Source: JAWLBM01 sp041687675
GTDB taxonomy: Bacteria > Pseudomonadota > Alphaproteobacteria > Rhizobiales > Pleomorphomonadaceae
DNA: 64,000 bases
Assembly (NCBI GenBank): GCA_041687675.1
Contig: JAWLBM010000009.1
Coordinates: 1-64,000, forward strand
Direction of reading: 5' to 3'
Both the position numbers and the translations under genes were made by a program. This document shows, piece by piece, positions 54,271-63,806 of the stretch. The stretch's first letter is position 1. Every line of letters begins with the position of its first letter. The notes below the pieces were generated by a model. The model had not been told where the DNA came from. It was given only the letters and a program-made list of their open reading frames with translations, and made no database searches.

Positions 54271-54388
54271 CGTCATTCCGGCGAAAGCCGGAATCCAGTG
54301 CCCGGCCTCGGCGTGCACCATTCCATCGGATGGCGGCTTTCGCCGGAGTCGCCTCGTAAAGGCGGCCGCCGTCCCGGGACGAAGGCCC
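54271..54388. repeat. Intergenic repeat with ATTCCGGC-GAAA-GCCGGAAT stem
   Basis: A perfect 8-bp stem (54275-54294) has a GAAA tetraloop. Around it are degenerate pieces (GGCGGCTTTCGCCGGAG, near 54334) that look like partial reversed copies of the same element. The stretch fills the gap between the convergent tadA and patatin genes and could also serve as their terminator. Confidence 0.65.
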
Positions 54389-55270
54389 TCAGTCGCCTCC
54401 GCCCGAGTTCCGCCCGCGACCCGTCTCGAAGTCGGTGATCGCCCGGTCGAGTTCCCGCTTGATCTCCTCGCGCACCGACGCCGTCGCCTTGAGGATCGCC
54501 GCCACCTTCAGGAAGTCGAGCACCTTGAAGGCGTCGACGCTGGGGCGGGCGAGCACGTCGGGCGGCCGGGCCGCCAGCTTGTGGGCGAGGATCGAGTGCA
54601 TCAGGATCTGGCTCGCCCCGAAGACGGACTCGGTCGCGTTGGGGATCGGCCGGCCGTTCGGCCGCACCGGGCTGCCGATCACGTCGACGGCGAGCACGAT
54701 GTCCACGGGCGCGGGCAGGCGATCGTAGGGCAGGGGGTTGGTGACGCCGCCGTCGACCAGCACCACCCCGTCCAGCTCCACGGGCCGGAACACGATCGGC
54801 AGCGCGATCGAGGCGGCGATGGCCGTGCGCAGCCGGCCCGAGGTCAGCGTCACCTCCGTGCAGCCGTAGAAGTCGGTCGCGACCACGGACATCGGGATGC
54901 GGAGATCGGCGAAGTCGGCGGGTACGGCCGGGGGCAGGAAGATCTCGAGCACGCGCTCCGGATCGAACTGGACGAGGCCGCCGCCGCCGAAGAGGTCGGC
55001 GAAGCGCTTCGGGCGGAGCTGCCAGAGCCGGCCCCAAACATCGCCCTGGTTGCGGAAGGCCGCGGCCAGCACCTCCCGCACCTCGGCGCCCGAGAGCCCG
55101 CTGGCCGACCCGGCGCCGACCACCGCGCCGATGGAGGTCCCGGCGATCGCGGCCGGGGCGAGGCCGAGGTCGTCAAGCGCCTCCAGCACATGGACGTGGG
55201 CGATGCCGCGCGCGCCGCCGCCGCCGAGGGCGAGGCCGATGCGCGGGCCTTTGGGGTTTGCAGCTGCCAT
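54389..55270 (-). CDS. Patatin-like phospholipase
   Basis: The 293-residue serine esterase has the oxyanion-hole motif LALGGGGARGIAHVHVLEAL, the nucleophile elbow GTSIGA and the catalytic Asp in VLVDGGVTNPLPYD. These are RssA/patatin-type enzymes acting on lipids in the cytoplasm or at the membrane. The ATG at 55270 is preferred because the conserved part begins just after it; an upstream ATG at 55402 would add 44 residues. Confidence 0.9.
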   Translation of the reverse strand: MAAANPKGPRIGLALGGGGARGIAHVHVLEALDDLGLAPAAIAGTSIGAVVGAGSASGLSGAEVREVLAAAFRNQGDVWGRLWQLRPKRFADLFGGGGLVQFDPERVLEIFLPPAVPADFADLRIPMSVVATDFYGCTEVTLTSGRLRTAIAASIALPIVFRPVELDGVVLVDGGVTNPLPYDRLPAPVDIVLAVDVIGSPVRPNGRPIPNATESVFGASQILMHSILAHKLAARPPDVLARPSVDAFKVLDFLKVAAILKATASVREEIKRELDRAITDFETGRGRNSGGGD

Positions 55271-55438
55271 GGGGTCGGGTCTCGTCGCGACGCTCCGCCG
55301 GCCGCGCGGCAAGGGGCGGATCGGCGCGACGGTAGCAGGAGAGCACCGCGGCTGGCCAGCGGGGACGGGCAGCTTGCGCCGGCCGGGCCGCTCGCCGCCC
55401 ATGCGCCTGCGTCCTCAGCAGGCACGTCGGGATGCGGG

Positions 55439-56719
55439 TCAGCGGCTCTCGCGCCCCACCGCCCGCCAGCCGATGTCGCGGCGGCAGAAGCCGTCCGGCC
55501 AGTCGATCGCGTCGACCGCCGCGTAGGCCCTGGCCTTCGCCGCGCGGACGTCGTCGCCGAGCGCGGTGACCGCGAGCACCCGCCCGCCGGCGGCGACGAC
55601 GCCGCCGTCCGGCCCGGCCGCGGTGCCGGCGTGGAAGACGGTGACGCCCTCCATCGCCGCCGCCCGCTCGAGGCCGCGGATCGGCGAGCCCTTGGCGTAG
55701 GCGCCGGGATAGCCGCGGGCCGCCATCACCACGGTCAGGGCGGTGCGCGGGTCGAGCGAGACCGACGCCTCGCCGAGGCGGCCCTCGACGGTGGCGAGCA
55801 TCAGGTCGAGGAGGTCCGAGGCAAGCCGCGGCAACACCACCTCCGCCTCCGGGTCGCCGAAGCGGACGTTGTACTCGATGAGCTTCGGGCCGCCGGGCCC
55901 GATCATCAGCCCGGCGAACAGGACGCCGCGGAAGGGGGTGCCGCGGGCCGCGAGGGCGGCGACCGACGGGCGGACGATCTCGTCCATGATCCGCTCCGCC
56001 ATCGCCTCGTCCACCACCGGGGTCGGCGAATAGGCGCCCATGCCGCCGGTGTTGGGGCCGCGGTCGCCGTCGAAGGCGCGCTTGTGGTCCTGGGCGGCGG
56101 CGAGGGGGAGCACCGTCTCGCCGTCGGAGAGGGCGAAGAAGGAGGCCTCCTCGCCGACCAGCATCTCCTCGATCACCACCTCGGCCCCGGCCTCGCCGAA
56201 GGCGCCGGAGAAGCAGGCCTCCACCGCGGCGACGGCCTCCTCGAGCGTCGCCGCCACCACCACGCCCTTGCCGGCGGCGAGGCCGTCGGCCTTGACGACG
56301 ATCGGCGCGCCGACCCGGCGGACGTGGTCGAGGGCCGCCGCGGCGTCGGTGAAGCGGGCCCAGGCGGCGGTCGGCACGCCGGCCTCGTCGCAGAGTTCCT
56401 TGGTGAAGGCCTTGGATCCCTCCAGCCGCGCGGCCTCCCGCGAGGGGCCGAAGGCCTTGATCCCGGCCGCGGCGAGGTCGTCGACGAGGCCGGCGACCAG
56501 CGGCGCCTCCGGGCCGATCACGACGAGGCCGACGTCCTCGGCCCGGCAGAAGGCGACGACGGCCGCGGCGTCGGCGACGTCGAGGGCGACGCAGCGGGCG
56601 AGGGTGGCGATGCCGAGGTTGCCGGGGGCCGCGGTGAGCCGGGTCAGCCCCGGCGAGCGGGCGAGCGCGGCGGCGATGGCGTGCTCGCGGCCGCCGGAAC
56701 CGATCAGGAGCACGTGCAT
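55439..56719 (-). CDS. purD: Phosphoribosylamine-glycine ligase
   Basis: PurD (GAR synthetase) joins phosphoribosylamine and glycine in purine synthesis. The 426-residue ATP-grasp protein starts MHVLLIGSGGREHAIAAALA and has VVKADGLAAGKGVVVA (ATP site), PNTGGMGAYSPTPV and VLFAGLMIGPGGPKLIEYNV. It is complete and ordinary in length. Confidence 0.96.
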   Translation of the reverse strand: MHVLLIGSGGREHAIAAALARSPGLTRLTAAPGNLGIATLARCVALDVADAAAVVAFCRAEDVGLVVIGPEAPLVAGLVDDLAAAGIKAFGPSREAARLEGSKAFTKELCDEAGVPTAAWARFTDAAAALDHVRRVGAPIVVKADGLAAGKGVVVAATLEEAVAAVEACFSGAFGEAGAEVVIEEMLVGEEASFFALSDGETVLPLAAAQDHKRAFDGDRGPNTGGMGAYSPTPVVDEAMAERIMDEIVRPSVAALAARGTPFRGVLFAGLMIGPGGPKLIEYNVRFGDPEAEVVLPRLASDLLDLMLATVEGRLGEASVSLDPRTALTVVMAARGYPGAYAKGSPIRGLERAAAMEGVTVFHAGTAAGPDGGVVAAGGRVLAVTALGDDVRAAKARAYAAVDAIDWPDGFCRRDIGWRAVGRESR

Positions 56720-56929
56720 GGGCGGGTCTCGGGCGTTGGCGGAGGACAGGAACGCCGGGGCGTCTAACACGCGACGGCCGCCGGGGCAATTTCGCCCGCC
56801 GCCCCTCGCCTCGGGGGCGCCTTGCCGCTACATGGAAGCGGGACCGGCGGCGAGGCGGCCGGGGCGCCGCGGCGCTTTCCGCCTCGCCATACCGGCCGGG
56901 AGTTCAGACGGGGTCCGACGCCGCGCCAC

Positions 56930-57871
56930 ATGACCGACCACAGACACGCCTCCACCGTCCCCGACGCGCCGCCCGGCAACTGGGTCGACAGCCTCGCGCC
57001 GGAGTGGTTCCGCCCCTACGCCCACCTGATGCGGCTCGACCGGCCGATCGGCTGGTGGCTGCTGCTGTGGCCCTGCTGGTGGTCGCTTGCGCTCGCCACC
57101 GGCGCGGCGGGCGAGGCCTTCCCGAACCCCTGGTACATGCTGCTGTTCCTGGTCGGCGCGGTGGTGATGCGCGGGGCCGGCTGCACCTGGAACGACATCC
57201 TCGACCGCCACATCGACGACAAGGTCGCCCGCACGCGGCTGCGGCCGATCCCCTCGGGACGCGTGTCGGTGAAGGCGGCGGCGGCCTTCATGGTCGCGCT
57301 GTCGCTGGTCGGCTTCCTGGTGCTGATCCAGTTCAACTGGTTCTCGATCCTCGTCGGGATCTGCTCGCTCGCGGTGGTCGCGGCCTATCCGCTGATGAAG
57401 CGGGTCACCGGCCATCCGCAGGTCGTGCTCGGCCTCGCCTTCGCCTGGGGCGGGCTGATGGGCTGGACGGTGGTGTTCGGGTCGCTCGACCCGCCGGCGG
57501 TGCTAGTCTACCTCGCCGCGATCGCCTGGACCGTCGGCTACGACACCATCTACGCCCACCAGGACCGCGAGGACGACGCGCTGATCGGGCTCGGCTCGAC
57601 GGCGCTGACCTACGGCGAGAAATCGGCCGGCCTGCTCGCCGTCTGCTACGCGGGAGCGGTGCTGCTGCTGGCCGGGGCGCTCCATGGGGCCGGGGCCGGC
57701 CCGCTCGCCTATCTCGGCCTCGCCGCCTTTGCCGCGCACCTTGCCTGGCAGGTGCGCCGCTTCGACATGGACGACCCGGTGCTGTGCCTGAGGCTCTTCC
57801 GCTCCAACCGGGACGCCGGCTGGCTCCTGTTCGCGGGTCTGGTGGCCGACTCGGCCCTGCGGGCGCTCTGA
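56930..57871 (+). CDS. ubiA: 4-hydroxybenzoate polyprenyltransferase
   Basis: UbiA attaches the prenyl chain to 4-hydroxybenzoate in ubiquinone synthesis. The 313-residue membrane protein has the two Asp-rich motifs: GCTWNDILDRHIDDKVART and YDTIYAHQDREDDALIG, and about eight membrane segments. LMRLDRPIGWWLLLWPCWW is the family N-terminus. The ATG at 56930 is chosen over upstream ATGs in an Arg-rich stretch. It supplies quinone used by the bd oxidase and the glc/lut oxidases. Confidence 0.95.
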   Translation: MTDHRHASTVPDAPPGNWVDSLAPEWFRPYAHLMRLDRPIGWWLLLWPCWWSLALATGAAGEAFPNPWYMLLFLVGAVVMRGAGCTWNDILDRHIDDKVARTRLRPIPSGRVSVKAAAAFMVALSLVGFLVLIQFNWFSILVGICSLAVVAAYPLMKRVTGHPQVVLGLAFAWGGLMGWTVVFGSLDPPAVLVYLAAIAWTVGYDTIYAHQDREDDALIGLGSTALTYGEKSAGLLAVCYAGAVLLLAGALHGAGAGPLAYLGLAAFAAHLAWQVRRFDMDDPVLCLRLFRSNRDAGWLLFAGLVADSALRAL

Positions 57872-57883
57872 ACGCGCCTCCCG

Positions 57884-58435
57884 TCAGCTGCGGGCGATGA
57901 TCTCGCGCCAGCCGGCGAGCACCGGCATCGGCCCGGCGGCGCCCGGCTTGCGGCGGACGAGGAAGCGCGGCCTCCGGCGGGTGAGCAGGCCGTTCCGCCG
58001 CCGCGGCTGCGGCTCGCCGATCGGCACGGACACCACGTGGCCGATCTTGCTGACGGTGCCGTCGGCCTCGGTGACCAGCATCGGCAGCGACAGGATCTCG
58101 CACCAGCGGCGCCAGTCCTCCGCCGCTTCCTCCACCGACCGGCAGGTGGCGAGCGGCAGGCAGAGCGCGGGGTCGCGGTGGGAGAGGAGCACGCTGGCGG
58201 TGAGGCCGGCGGCGCCGAAGACGAGCCTCACCACGATGCCGTCATAGGCCGAATGCGGCAGGCTGAGCGTCAGCGGCACGCCGGAGAGGCGGCGCTTCAG
58301 CACCACGCCCCGGCGGTCGAGATAGACGCTGGCGTCGAGCGCGCCGGTCTCCGTCGGGACCTGGTAGCGGGCCGGCAGGGCGTTCGGATCGATGCGGAGG
58401 GGGCGCCCGGTGTCGGCGGGCATGGCGGCGGTCAT
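57884..58435 (-). CDS. DUF6101 family protein
   Basis: The 183-residue cytoplasmic protein has no known function. Recognisable segments are LDRRGVVLKRRLSGVPLTL, YDGIVVRLVF and CRSVEEAAEDWRRWC, typical of a small Hyphomicrobiales family. The C-terminus is basic (LLTRRRPRFLVRRKPG). It converges with ubiA. An ATG four codons later is also possible as start. Confidence 0.7.
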   Translation of the reverse strand: MTAAMPADTGRPLRIDPNALPARYQVPTETGALDASVYLDRRGVVLKRRLSGVPLTLSLPHSAYDGIVVRLVFGAAGLTASVLLSHRDPALCLPLATCRSVEEAAEDWRRWCEILSLPMLVTEADGTVSKIGHVVSVPIGEPQPRRRNGLLTRRRPRFLVRRKPGAAGPMPVLAGWREIIARS

Positions 58436-58779
58436 CGTCGGCCTGTCTCTTCAACGCTTGCGCTGGCGGCGCCGCTAGCCCCCGGCTATCCGGCCGGGGT
58501 CGCGTCGGAGCCTCATGTGCCGGCATCCTAAGCGGAGGAAGGCCCAGCCGGCCTTAAGCGGCGAGGTAAATTTTTACATACAGTTGCGGAGAGTTAGCAG
58601 AATCCAATGACCCGCGGCGGGGCGTTCGGTAAAGCCTTCGCAAAGGTTGCCGGACCCTTGCAGCCTGCCGGCTCGACCCCACATTCCCCGGGACCGCCGG
58701 CCGTCGCCCCGTCCGCCGCCTTGTCGGCGTTGCTGCACTGCCGTAAAGATCCCTCCGAACCCCCCGGGAAGAATCCGCC
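58436..58779. other. Intergenic region upstream of pmbA
   Basis: This 344-bp gap separates two divergent genes. An AT-rich patch with the palindrome GTAAA-TT-TTTAC (58566-58577) is promoter-like. I see no gene in it. The promoter of the pmbA-to-waaA cluster should be here. Confidence 0.45.
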
Positions 58780-60123
58780 ATGTCCGAACTCGTCGATTGC
58801 AAGGCGCTGACCGCCGAGGCCGAACGCCTCGTCACCGCCGCCCGGGCCGCCGGGGCCGACGCCGCCGACGCCGTCGCGGTGCGCTCCGTCAACCAGGTGG
58901 TGACGCTGCGCCTCGGCGTCGTCGAGAACGTCCAGCACGCGGAGAACGACGACTTCGGCCTGCGCGTCTTCGTCGGCAACCGCAACGCCACCATCTCCGC
59001 CACCAAGGGCGCGGACGTCGCCGAACTCGCCGAGCGGGCGGTGGCGATGGCGAAGGCGGCGCCGCCGGACCGCTACGCCGGCCTCGCCGACGCGGACCTC
59101 TTGGCCAAGGAGTTCCCGGTCCTCGACCTCGTCGACACGCAGGTCCCGGACACGGAGGCGCTGGTCGCGCGGGTGCGCGCCGCCGAGGAGGCGGGCAGGG
59201 CGGTCGAGGGCGTCACCAATTCCGGCGGAGCCTCGGCCTACTGGAGCCGCGCCGGGATGGCGCTCGTCACCTCGCACGGCTTCTCCGGCGCCTACGAGAC
59301 CTCGCGCCACGGCCACAGCGTCACCATGATCGCCGGCAGCGGCACGGGGATGGAGCGCGACTGGGAGGCGTCCGGCCGCTCCCACCTCGCCGACCTCGAG
59401 GACCCGGAGAGCGTCGGCCGCAAGGCGGCGGAGCGTGCGGTGCGCCGGCTCAACCCGCGGCGCATCTCCACCCGCACCGCGACCGTCGTCTACGACCCCC
59501 GCGTCGCCTCCGGCCTCGTCGGCGCGCTCACCGGCGCGATCAACGGCGCGGCGATCGCCCGCGGCACCTCGTTCCTGAAGGACAGCCTCGGCAAGCGCGT
59601 GTTCGCCTCCGGCATCCGCATCACCGACGACCCCTGGCGCCCGCGCGGCCCGGCGACCCGCCCCTTCGACGGCGAGGGCCTGCTGCCGCAGCCGATGGAC
59701 CTCGTCGACGACGGGGTGCTGACCACCTGGATCCTCGACAGCGCCACCGCCCGCGAACTCGGCCTCGCCTCCAACGCCCGCGCCTCGCGCGGCGTCGGCT
59801 CGCCGAGCCCCTCGGCCACCAACCTCCTTCTCCACCCCGGCCCGATGAGCCGGGAGGAGATGCTGAAGTCGGTCGGAACCGGGCTCTACGTCACCGACTT
59901 CATCGGCCACGGCTCCAACCTCGTCACCGGCGACTACTCGCGCGGCGCGGCGGGGTTCTGGATCGAGGACGGCGAACTCGCCTACCCGGTGTCGGAGATC
60001 ACCGTCGCCGGCAACCTCCGCGACATGTTCGCCCGCATGGTGCCGGCGAACGACATCGACGACCGCGGCGCGATCCACGTGCCGAGCGTCGCCATCGAGG
60101 GACTGACCATTGCCGGCACCTGA
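58780..60123 (+). CDS. pmbA: PmbA/TldE-family metalloprotease-like protein
   Basis: The 447-residue protein belongs to the TldD/PmbA family, in which TldD is the active partner and PmbA (TldE) the non-catalytic one; together they process small peptides. The N-terminus (NQVVTLRLGVVENVQ) and C-terminus (GLYVTDFIGHGSNLVTGDYS and GFWIEDGELAYPVSEITVAG) are typical of TldE. No HExxxH zinc motif is seen, as expected for TldE. A tldD partner is not in the window. It overlaps the next gene by 14 bp. Confidence 0.9.
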   Translation: MSELVDCKALTAEAERLVTAARAAGADAADAVAVRSVNQVVTLRLGVVENVQHAENDDFGLRVFVGNRNATISATKGADVAELAERAVAMAKAAPPDRYAGLADADLLAKEFPVLDLVDTQVPDTEALVARVRAAEEAGRAVEGVTNSGGASAYWSRAGMALVTSHGFSGAYETSRHGHSVTMIAGSGTGMERDWEASGRSHLADLEDPESVGRKAAERAVRRLNPRRISTRTATVVYDPRVASGLVGALTGAINGAAIARGTSFLKDSLGKRVFASGIRITDDPWRPRGPATRPFDGEGLLPQPMDLVDDGVLTTWILDSATARELGLASNARASRGVGSPSPSATNLLLHPGPMSREEMLKSVGTGLYVTDFIGHGSNLVTGDYSRGAAGFWIEDGELAYPVSEITVAGNLRDMFARMVPANDIDDRGAIHVPSVAIEGLTIAGT

Positions 60124-60907
60124 CGCCGCCCGACGGGCGGACCTCGCCCTGCTCGCCGAGGCCGCGGCCGATGCCGCGACCCTGGCGATGGGCTTCTTCG
60201 GCAGCCATCCCAAGGTGTGGATGAAGGACGGCGCCTCGCCGGTGAGCGAGGCCGACTTCGCCGTCGATCGCTTCCTCCACGGCCGCCTGACCGGCGCCCG
60301 CCCGGACTACGGCTGGCTCTCGGAGGAGACCGAGGACGCGCCGGACCGGCTCGGCCGCCGCCGCCTCTTCGTCGTCGACCCGATCGACGGCACCCGCGGC
60401 TTCCTCGCGGGTTCCGAGGAATGGACCATCTCGCTGGCGGTGGTCGAGGACGGTCGGCCGGTCGCGGCGGCGCTGATCCAGCCGGCGACCGGGGTGCTGT
60501 TCACGGCGACGGCGGACGGCGGGGCCGCCCGCAACGGCGCGGCGATGGCGATGGCGGCGGCGCCGGAGATCGGTCGCGCCCGGGCCGCGGGCCCGACCTC
60601 GCTGTGCACGCTGCTGCGGCACGAGACCGGCGGCTGCCGCGGCGGCTACGTCGCCTCGCTGGCGCTGAGGATCGCCATGGTCGCCGAGGGTCGGCTCGAC
60701 CTCGCCCTCGCCAAGGCGAACGCCCGCGACTGGGACCTCGCCGCGGCCGACCTGATCCTCGCCGAGGCGGGCGGCGCGCTGATGGGCCCCGGCGGCCGGC
60801 CGCTCGCCTACAACCGGCCGGACACCCGCCACCCGGTGCTGGCGGCGGCCCACCCCGAGCTCGCCCGCCGCGCCATCGACCTCGTCGCGCCGCTGGCGGC
60901 GCACTGA
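60110..60907 (+). CDS. Inositol monophosphatase family protein (CysQ-like)
   Basis: The 265-residue enzyme has the metal-binding motifs SPVSEADFAVD, GWLSEETED, FVVDPIDGTRGFLAG and ANARDWDLAAADLILAEAGG. It may hydrolyse 3'-phosphoadenosine 5'-phosphate or inositol phosphates; in this group the substrate is not certain. The TTG start overlaps the pmbA stop, with GAGGGA about 8 bp before it. It is co-transcribed with the envelope genes. Confidence 0.88.
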   Translation: MPAPDAARRADLALLAEAAADAATLAMGFFGSHPKVWMKDGASPVSEADFAVDRFLHGRLTGARPDYGWLSEETEDAPDRLGRRRLFVVDPIDGTRGFLAGSEEWTISLAVVEDGRPVAAALIQPATGVLFTATADGGAARNGAAMAMAAAPEIGRARAAGPTSLCTLLRHETGGCRGGYVASLALRIAMVAEGRLDLALAKANARDWDLAAADLILAEAGGALMGPGGRPLAYNRPDTRHPVLAAAHPELARRAIDLVAPLAAH

Positions 60908-60941
60908 CCCGACACCCGAAGCGTTCCGGAGCGGAAGACAG

Positions 60942-61178
60942 ATGACCGCGGAAGTGACCCCGAAGAAGCAGCTCCTCCACCTCGTCTTCGGCGGCGAGCT
61001 CAGCTCGCTGTCGACGCTCGAGTTCGCGGACCTCTCCAGGCTCGACATCGTCGGCATTTTCCCGGACTACGCCTCGGCGCACGTCGCCTGGAAGGAGAAG
61101 GCCCAGGCGACGGTCGACAACGCCCACGCCCGCTACTTCATCGTCCACCTCCACCGGCTGCTCGACCCGGCCGCCTGA
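60942..61178 (+). CDS. DUF4170 family small protein
   Basis: The 78-residue protein has the segments KKQLLHLVFGGEL and LDIVGIFPDYASAHVAWKEK and ends YFIVHLHRLLDP. The family is common in alphaproteobacteria next to the inositol monophosphatase and waaA genes; the function is unknown. It is cytoplasmic, with no membrane segment. Confidence 0.85.
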   Translation: MTAEVTPKKQLLHLVFGGELSSLSTLEFADLSRLDIVGIFPDYASAHVAWKEKAQATVDNAHARYFIVHLHRLLDPAA

Positions 61179-61272
61179 GGCCGGCGGACGTGACGGCGGC
61201 GGCGCGATCGTCTATTGACCTGTCCGGCGGCCCGCCGGCACGGGCCGGGGGACTTCGAGGGCAGGGCGCGGC

Positions 61273-63084
61273 GTGAGCGACACCCCACAGGCGGACGAAA
61301 CCCGGCTGGCGTGGGCCGAGGGCGGCGAGGACGGCCGGGCGCGCGACGTGGTGTTGCGCATCCTGAAGGACTTCGTGCTGCCCCGCCGCGGCCTCGTCGC
61401 GCGCGCCTTCGTGGCGATGCTGTTCGTCGCCGCCACCACCGGCGCCCTGCCATTCCTGCTGCAGATCGCCGCCGACGAGGTCTTCGTCGCCAAGGACCGC
61501 TCGGTGCTCTACGCGCTGCCGCTCGCGGTGGTGGCGGTCATGGCGCTGCGCTCGGGGGCCGAATACCTCACCCGCATGACCGAGGCGCGCATCTCCGGCG
61601 AGATCGTCGCCGAGCTGCGCCACCGCCTGTTCGACCGCCTCGCCACCGCCGACCTCGGCTTCCTGCAGGCGACCCACTCCGGCCGCTTCGTCAGCGTGTT
61701 CGCCTCGGACACCATGATCGTCAACAACGCCGCCTCGCAGACGGTGACGGCGATGGCCCGCAACGTGCTGCAGGCGGTGGCGCTGATGATCGCCATGCTC
61801 TGGCTCGACTGGGTGCTCGGGCTGCTGGTGCTGGCGGTGCTGCCCTTCGCGGTGGTGCTGATGGGCCGCCAGCGCAAGCGCCTGCGCACCTCCGTAAAGA
61901 CCGCGCTCTCCGGCTCCGGCGAGATCGCCATGCAGGTCTCTCAGATGCTGCAGGGCATCCGCGTGGTGAAGGCCTACGACCAGGAGAAGGCCGAGGCGGC
62001 CCGCGCCGGGACGGTGATCGAGCAGACGCGGCGGGCGAACCTCGCCACCCAGCGCACCCGCGCCCTCACCGGCCCCTTCACCGAGGGCCTCTCCGGCGTC
62101 GGCTTCGCGGCGGCGATCTTCTACGGCGGCTGGCAGGGCATCGAAGGCCGGCTCAGCCTCGGCGACTTCATGGGCTTCATGGCCGCCGCGATGCTGATCT
62201 ACCAGCCGCTGAAGCAGCTCGCGAGCCTGCAGAACCTCCTCCACGAGGGCGTGGTCGCCGCCCGCCGGGTCTACGCGATCCTCGACGCACCCTCGCGGGT
62301 GGTGGACCGCCCGGGCGCCCGGCCGCTGGCGCTCGCCGACGGCGGCATCCGCTTCGAGAACGTCTCCTTCGCCTATGCTCCCGGCCTGCCGGTGATCGAG
62401 GACGTCACCCTCGACATTCCCTCCGGCCGCAAGGTCGCCCTCGTCGGCCCGTCGGGGGGCGGCAAGTCGACGCTGATCAACCTGGTGCTGCGCTTCTACG
62501 ACCCGGACCGGGGGCGGGTGCTGATCGGCGGCGAGGACGTCGCCGCGGCGACGCTCGCCAGCGTCCGCCGCGCCTCCGCGCTCCTCACCCAGGACCCGGT
62601 GCTGTTCGACGACACCATTCGCGCCAACATCGCCTACGGCAGCCCGGACGCGGACGAGGCGGCGGTGGTGGCCGCCGCCAGGGCCGCCGACGCGCACGAC
62701 TTCATCGCCGCCCTGCCGAAGGGCTACGACACCGGGGTCGGCGAGGCCGGCGGGCTGCTCTCCGGCGGCCAGAAGCAGCGCATCGCCATCGCCCGGGCGA
62801 TGCTGCGGCAGGCGCCGATCCTGCTCCTCGACGAGCCGACCAGCGCCCTCGACGTCCAGTCGGAGGGCCGGGTGCAGGAGGCGCTCGACAGCCTCTTCGA
62901 GGGGCGGACCGTGCTGATGATCGCCCACCGCCTCTCCACGGTGAAGCGCGCCGACCTGATCGTGGTGATGGACCGCGGCCGGGTGGTCGAGACCGGCACC
63001 CACGACGACCTGGTCGCGGCCGGCGGCCTCTACGCCGAGCTCCATCGCACCCAGCTGGTCGAACCGGCGGAGCCGGCGTCATGA
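61273..63084 (+). CDS. ABC transporter, MsbA-like half exporter
   Basis: The 603-residue protein has an N-terminal six-helix membrane domain (about residues 38-320: LVARAFVAMLFVAATTGALP) and a C-terminal ATPase: Walker A VGPSGGGKSTLIN, signature LLSGGQKQRIAIARA, Walker B ILLLDEPTSALD and the switch His in IAHRLSTVK. MsbA flips lipid A-core across the inner membrane; the position next to a lipid A-like acyltransferase and waaA supports that role. The GTG start at 61273 follows a 94-bp gap. Confidence 0.9.
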   Translation: MSDTPQADETRLAWAEGGEDGRARDVVLRILKDFVLPRRGLVARAFVAMLFVAATTGALPFLLQIAADEVFVAKDRSVLYALPLAVVAVMALRSGAEYLTRMTEARISGEIVAELRHRLFDRLATADLGFLQATHSGRFVSVFASDTMIVNNAASQTVTAMARNVLQAVALMIAMLWLDWVLGLLVLAVLPFAVVLMGRQRKRLRTSVKTALSGSGEIAMQVSQMLQGIRVVKAYDQEKAEAARAGTVIEQTRRANLATQRTRALTGPFTEGLSGVGFAAAIFYGGWQGIEGRLSLGDFMGFMAAAMLIYQPLKQLASLQNLLHEGVVAARRVYAILDAPSRVVDRPGARPLALADGGIRFENVSFAYAPGLPVIEDVTLDIPSGRKVALVGPSGGGKSTLINLVLRFYDPDRGRVLIGGEDVAAATLASVRRASALLTQDPVLFDDTIRANIAYGSPDADEAAVVAAARAADAHDFIAALPKGYDTGVGEAGGLLSGGQKQRIAIARAMLRQAPILLLDEPTSALDVQSEGRVQEALDSLFEGRTVLMIAHRLSTVKRADLIVVMDRGRVVETGTHDDLVAAGGLYAELHRTQLVEPAEPAS

Positions 63085-63806
63085 GGCTCGACAAGCGGAT
63101 CCGCCGCAGCCCGGCGGTGCAGCGGGCGCTCGGCCGCTCGCTCGCCGGCTATCTCCGTTTCGTCAACCTCACCAACCCGCTCCGCCGCGAGCCGGCCGAC
63201 CTCGACGCGCGGGTGCGGGCGCTCGCCCCGGCGATCATCGGTATGTGGCACGGCCAGCACTTCATGCTGCCGTTCGCCCGGCCGCCGGGCCTCAGGTGGG
63301 GCGTGATGATCTCCCGCCATGCCGACGCGGAGGTGAACGCCGTCGCCGCCGAGGCGATGGGCATCGTCACCGTCCGCGCCTCCGGCTCGCACCTTGGCGG
63401 CGACATCCGCCGCAAGGGCGGCGTCGCGGGCTTCCGCGAGGTGATGCGGCTGCTCGAGGAGGGCGTCTCGGTGGGCGTCACCGCCGACGTGCCGAAGGGG
63501 CCGGCCAAGGTGGCCGGCCGCGGCATCGTGCTGCTCGCCCGCTATTCCGGCCGGCCGATCCTGCCGGTCGCCTACGCCACCTCCCGCAACATCGACGTGT
63601 CGAGCTGGGACAGCGCCTCGGTGAGCCTGCCCTTCGGCCGCGCCGGCTTCGTCATGGAAGAGCCGATCTTCGTGCCGCCGGACGCCGACGACGCGCTGGT
63701 CGAGGCCAAGCGCGAGGAGGTCCGGATCGCGCTGGACAAGGCGACCGAGCGCGCCTACCGGCTCGCCGGCGCGATGTCCAAGTTCCACCGGGACCCGTCG
63801 CCGTGA
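63081..63806 (+). CDS. DUF374 lysophospholipid acyltransferase-like protein
   Basis: The 241-residue protein is in the LPLAT group (DUF374): IIGMWHGQHFMLPFARP holds the catalytic His region, RASGSHLGGDIRRKGGVAGF and TADVPKGPAKVAGRGIVLLA are family segments. It may acylate a lipid A precursor or a phospholipid. The ATG overlaps the ABC stop (ATGA) and the stop overlaps the waaA GTG. Confidence 0.88.
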   Translation: MRLDKRIRRSPAVQRALGRSLAGYLRFVNLTNPLRREPADLDARVRALAPAIIGMWHGQHFMLPFARPPGLRWGVMISRHADAEVNAVAAEAMGIVTVRASGSHLGGDIRRKGGVAGFREVMRLLEEGVSVGVTADVPKGPAKVAGRGIVLLARYSGRPILPVAYATSRNIDVSSWDSASVSLPFGRAGFVMEEPIFVPPDADDALVEAKREEVRIALDKATERAYRLAGAMSKFHRDPSP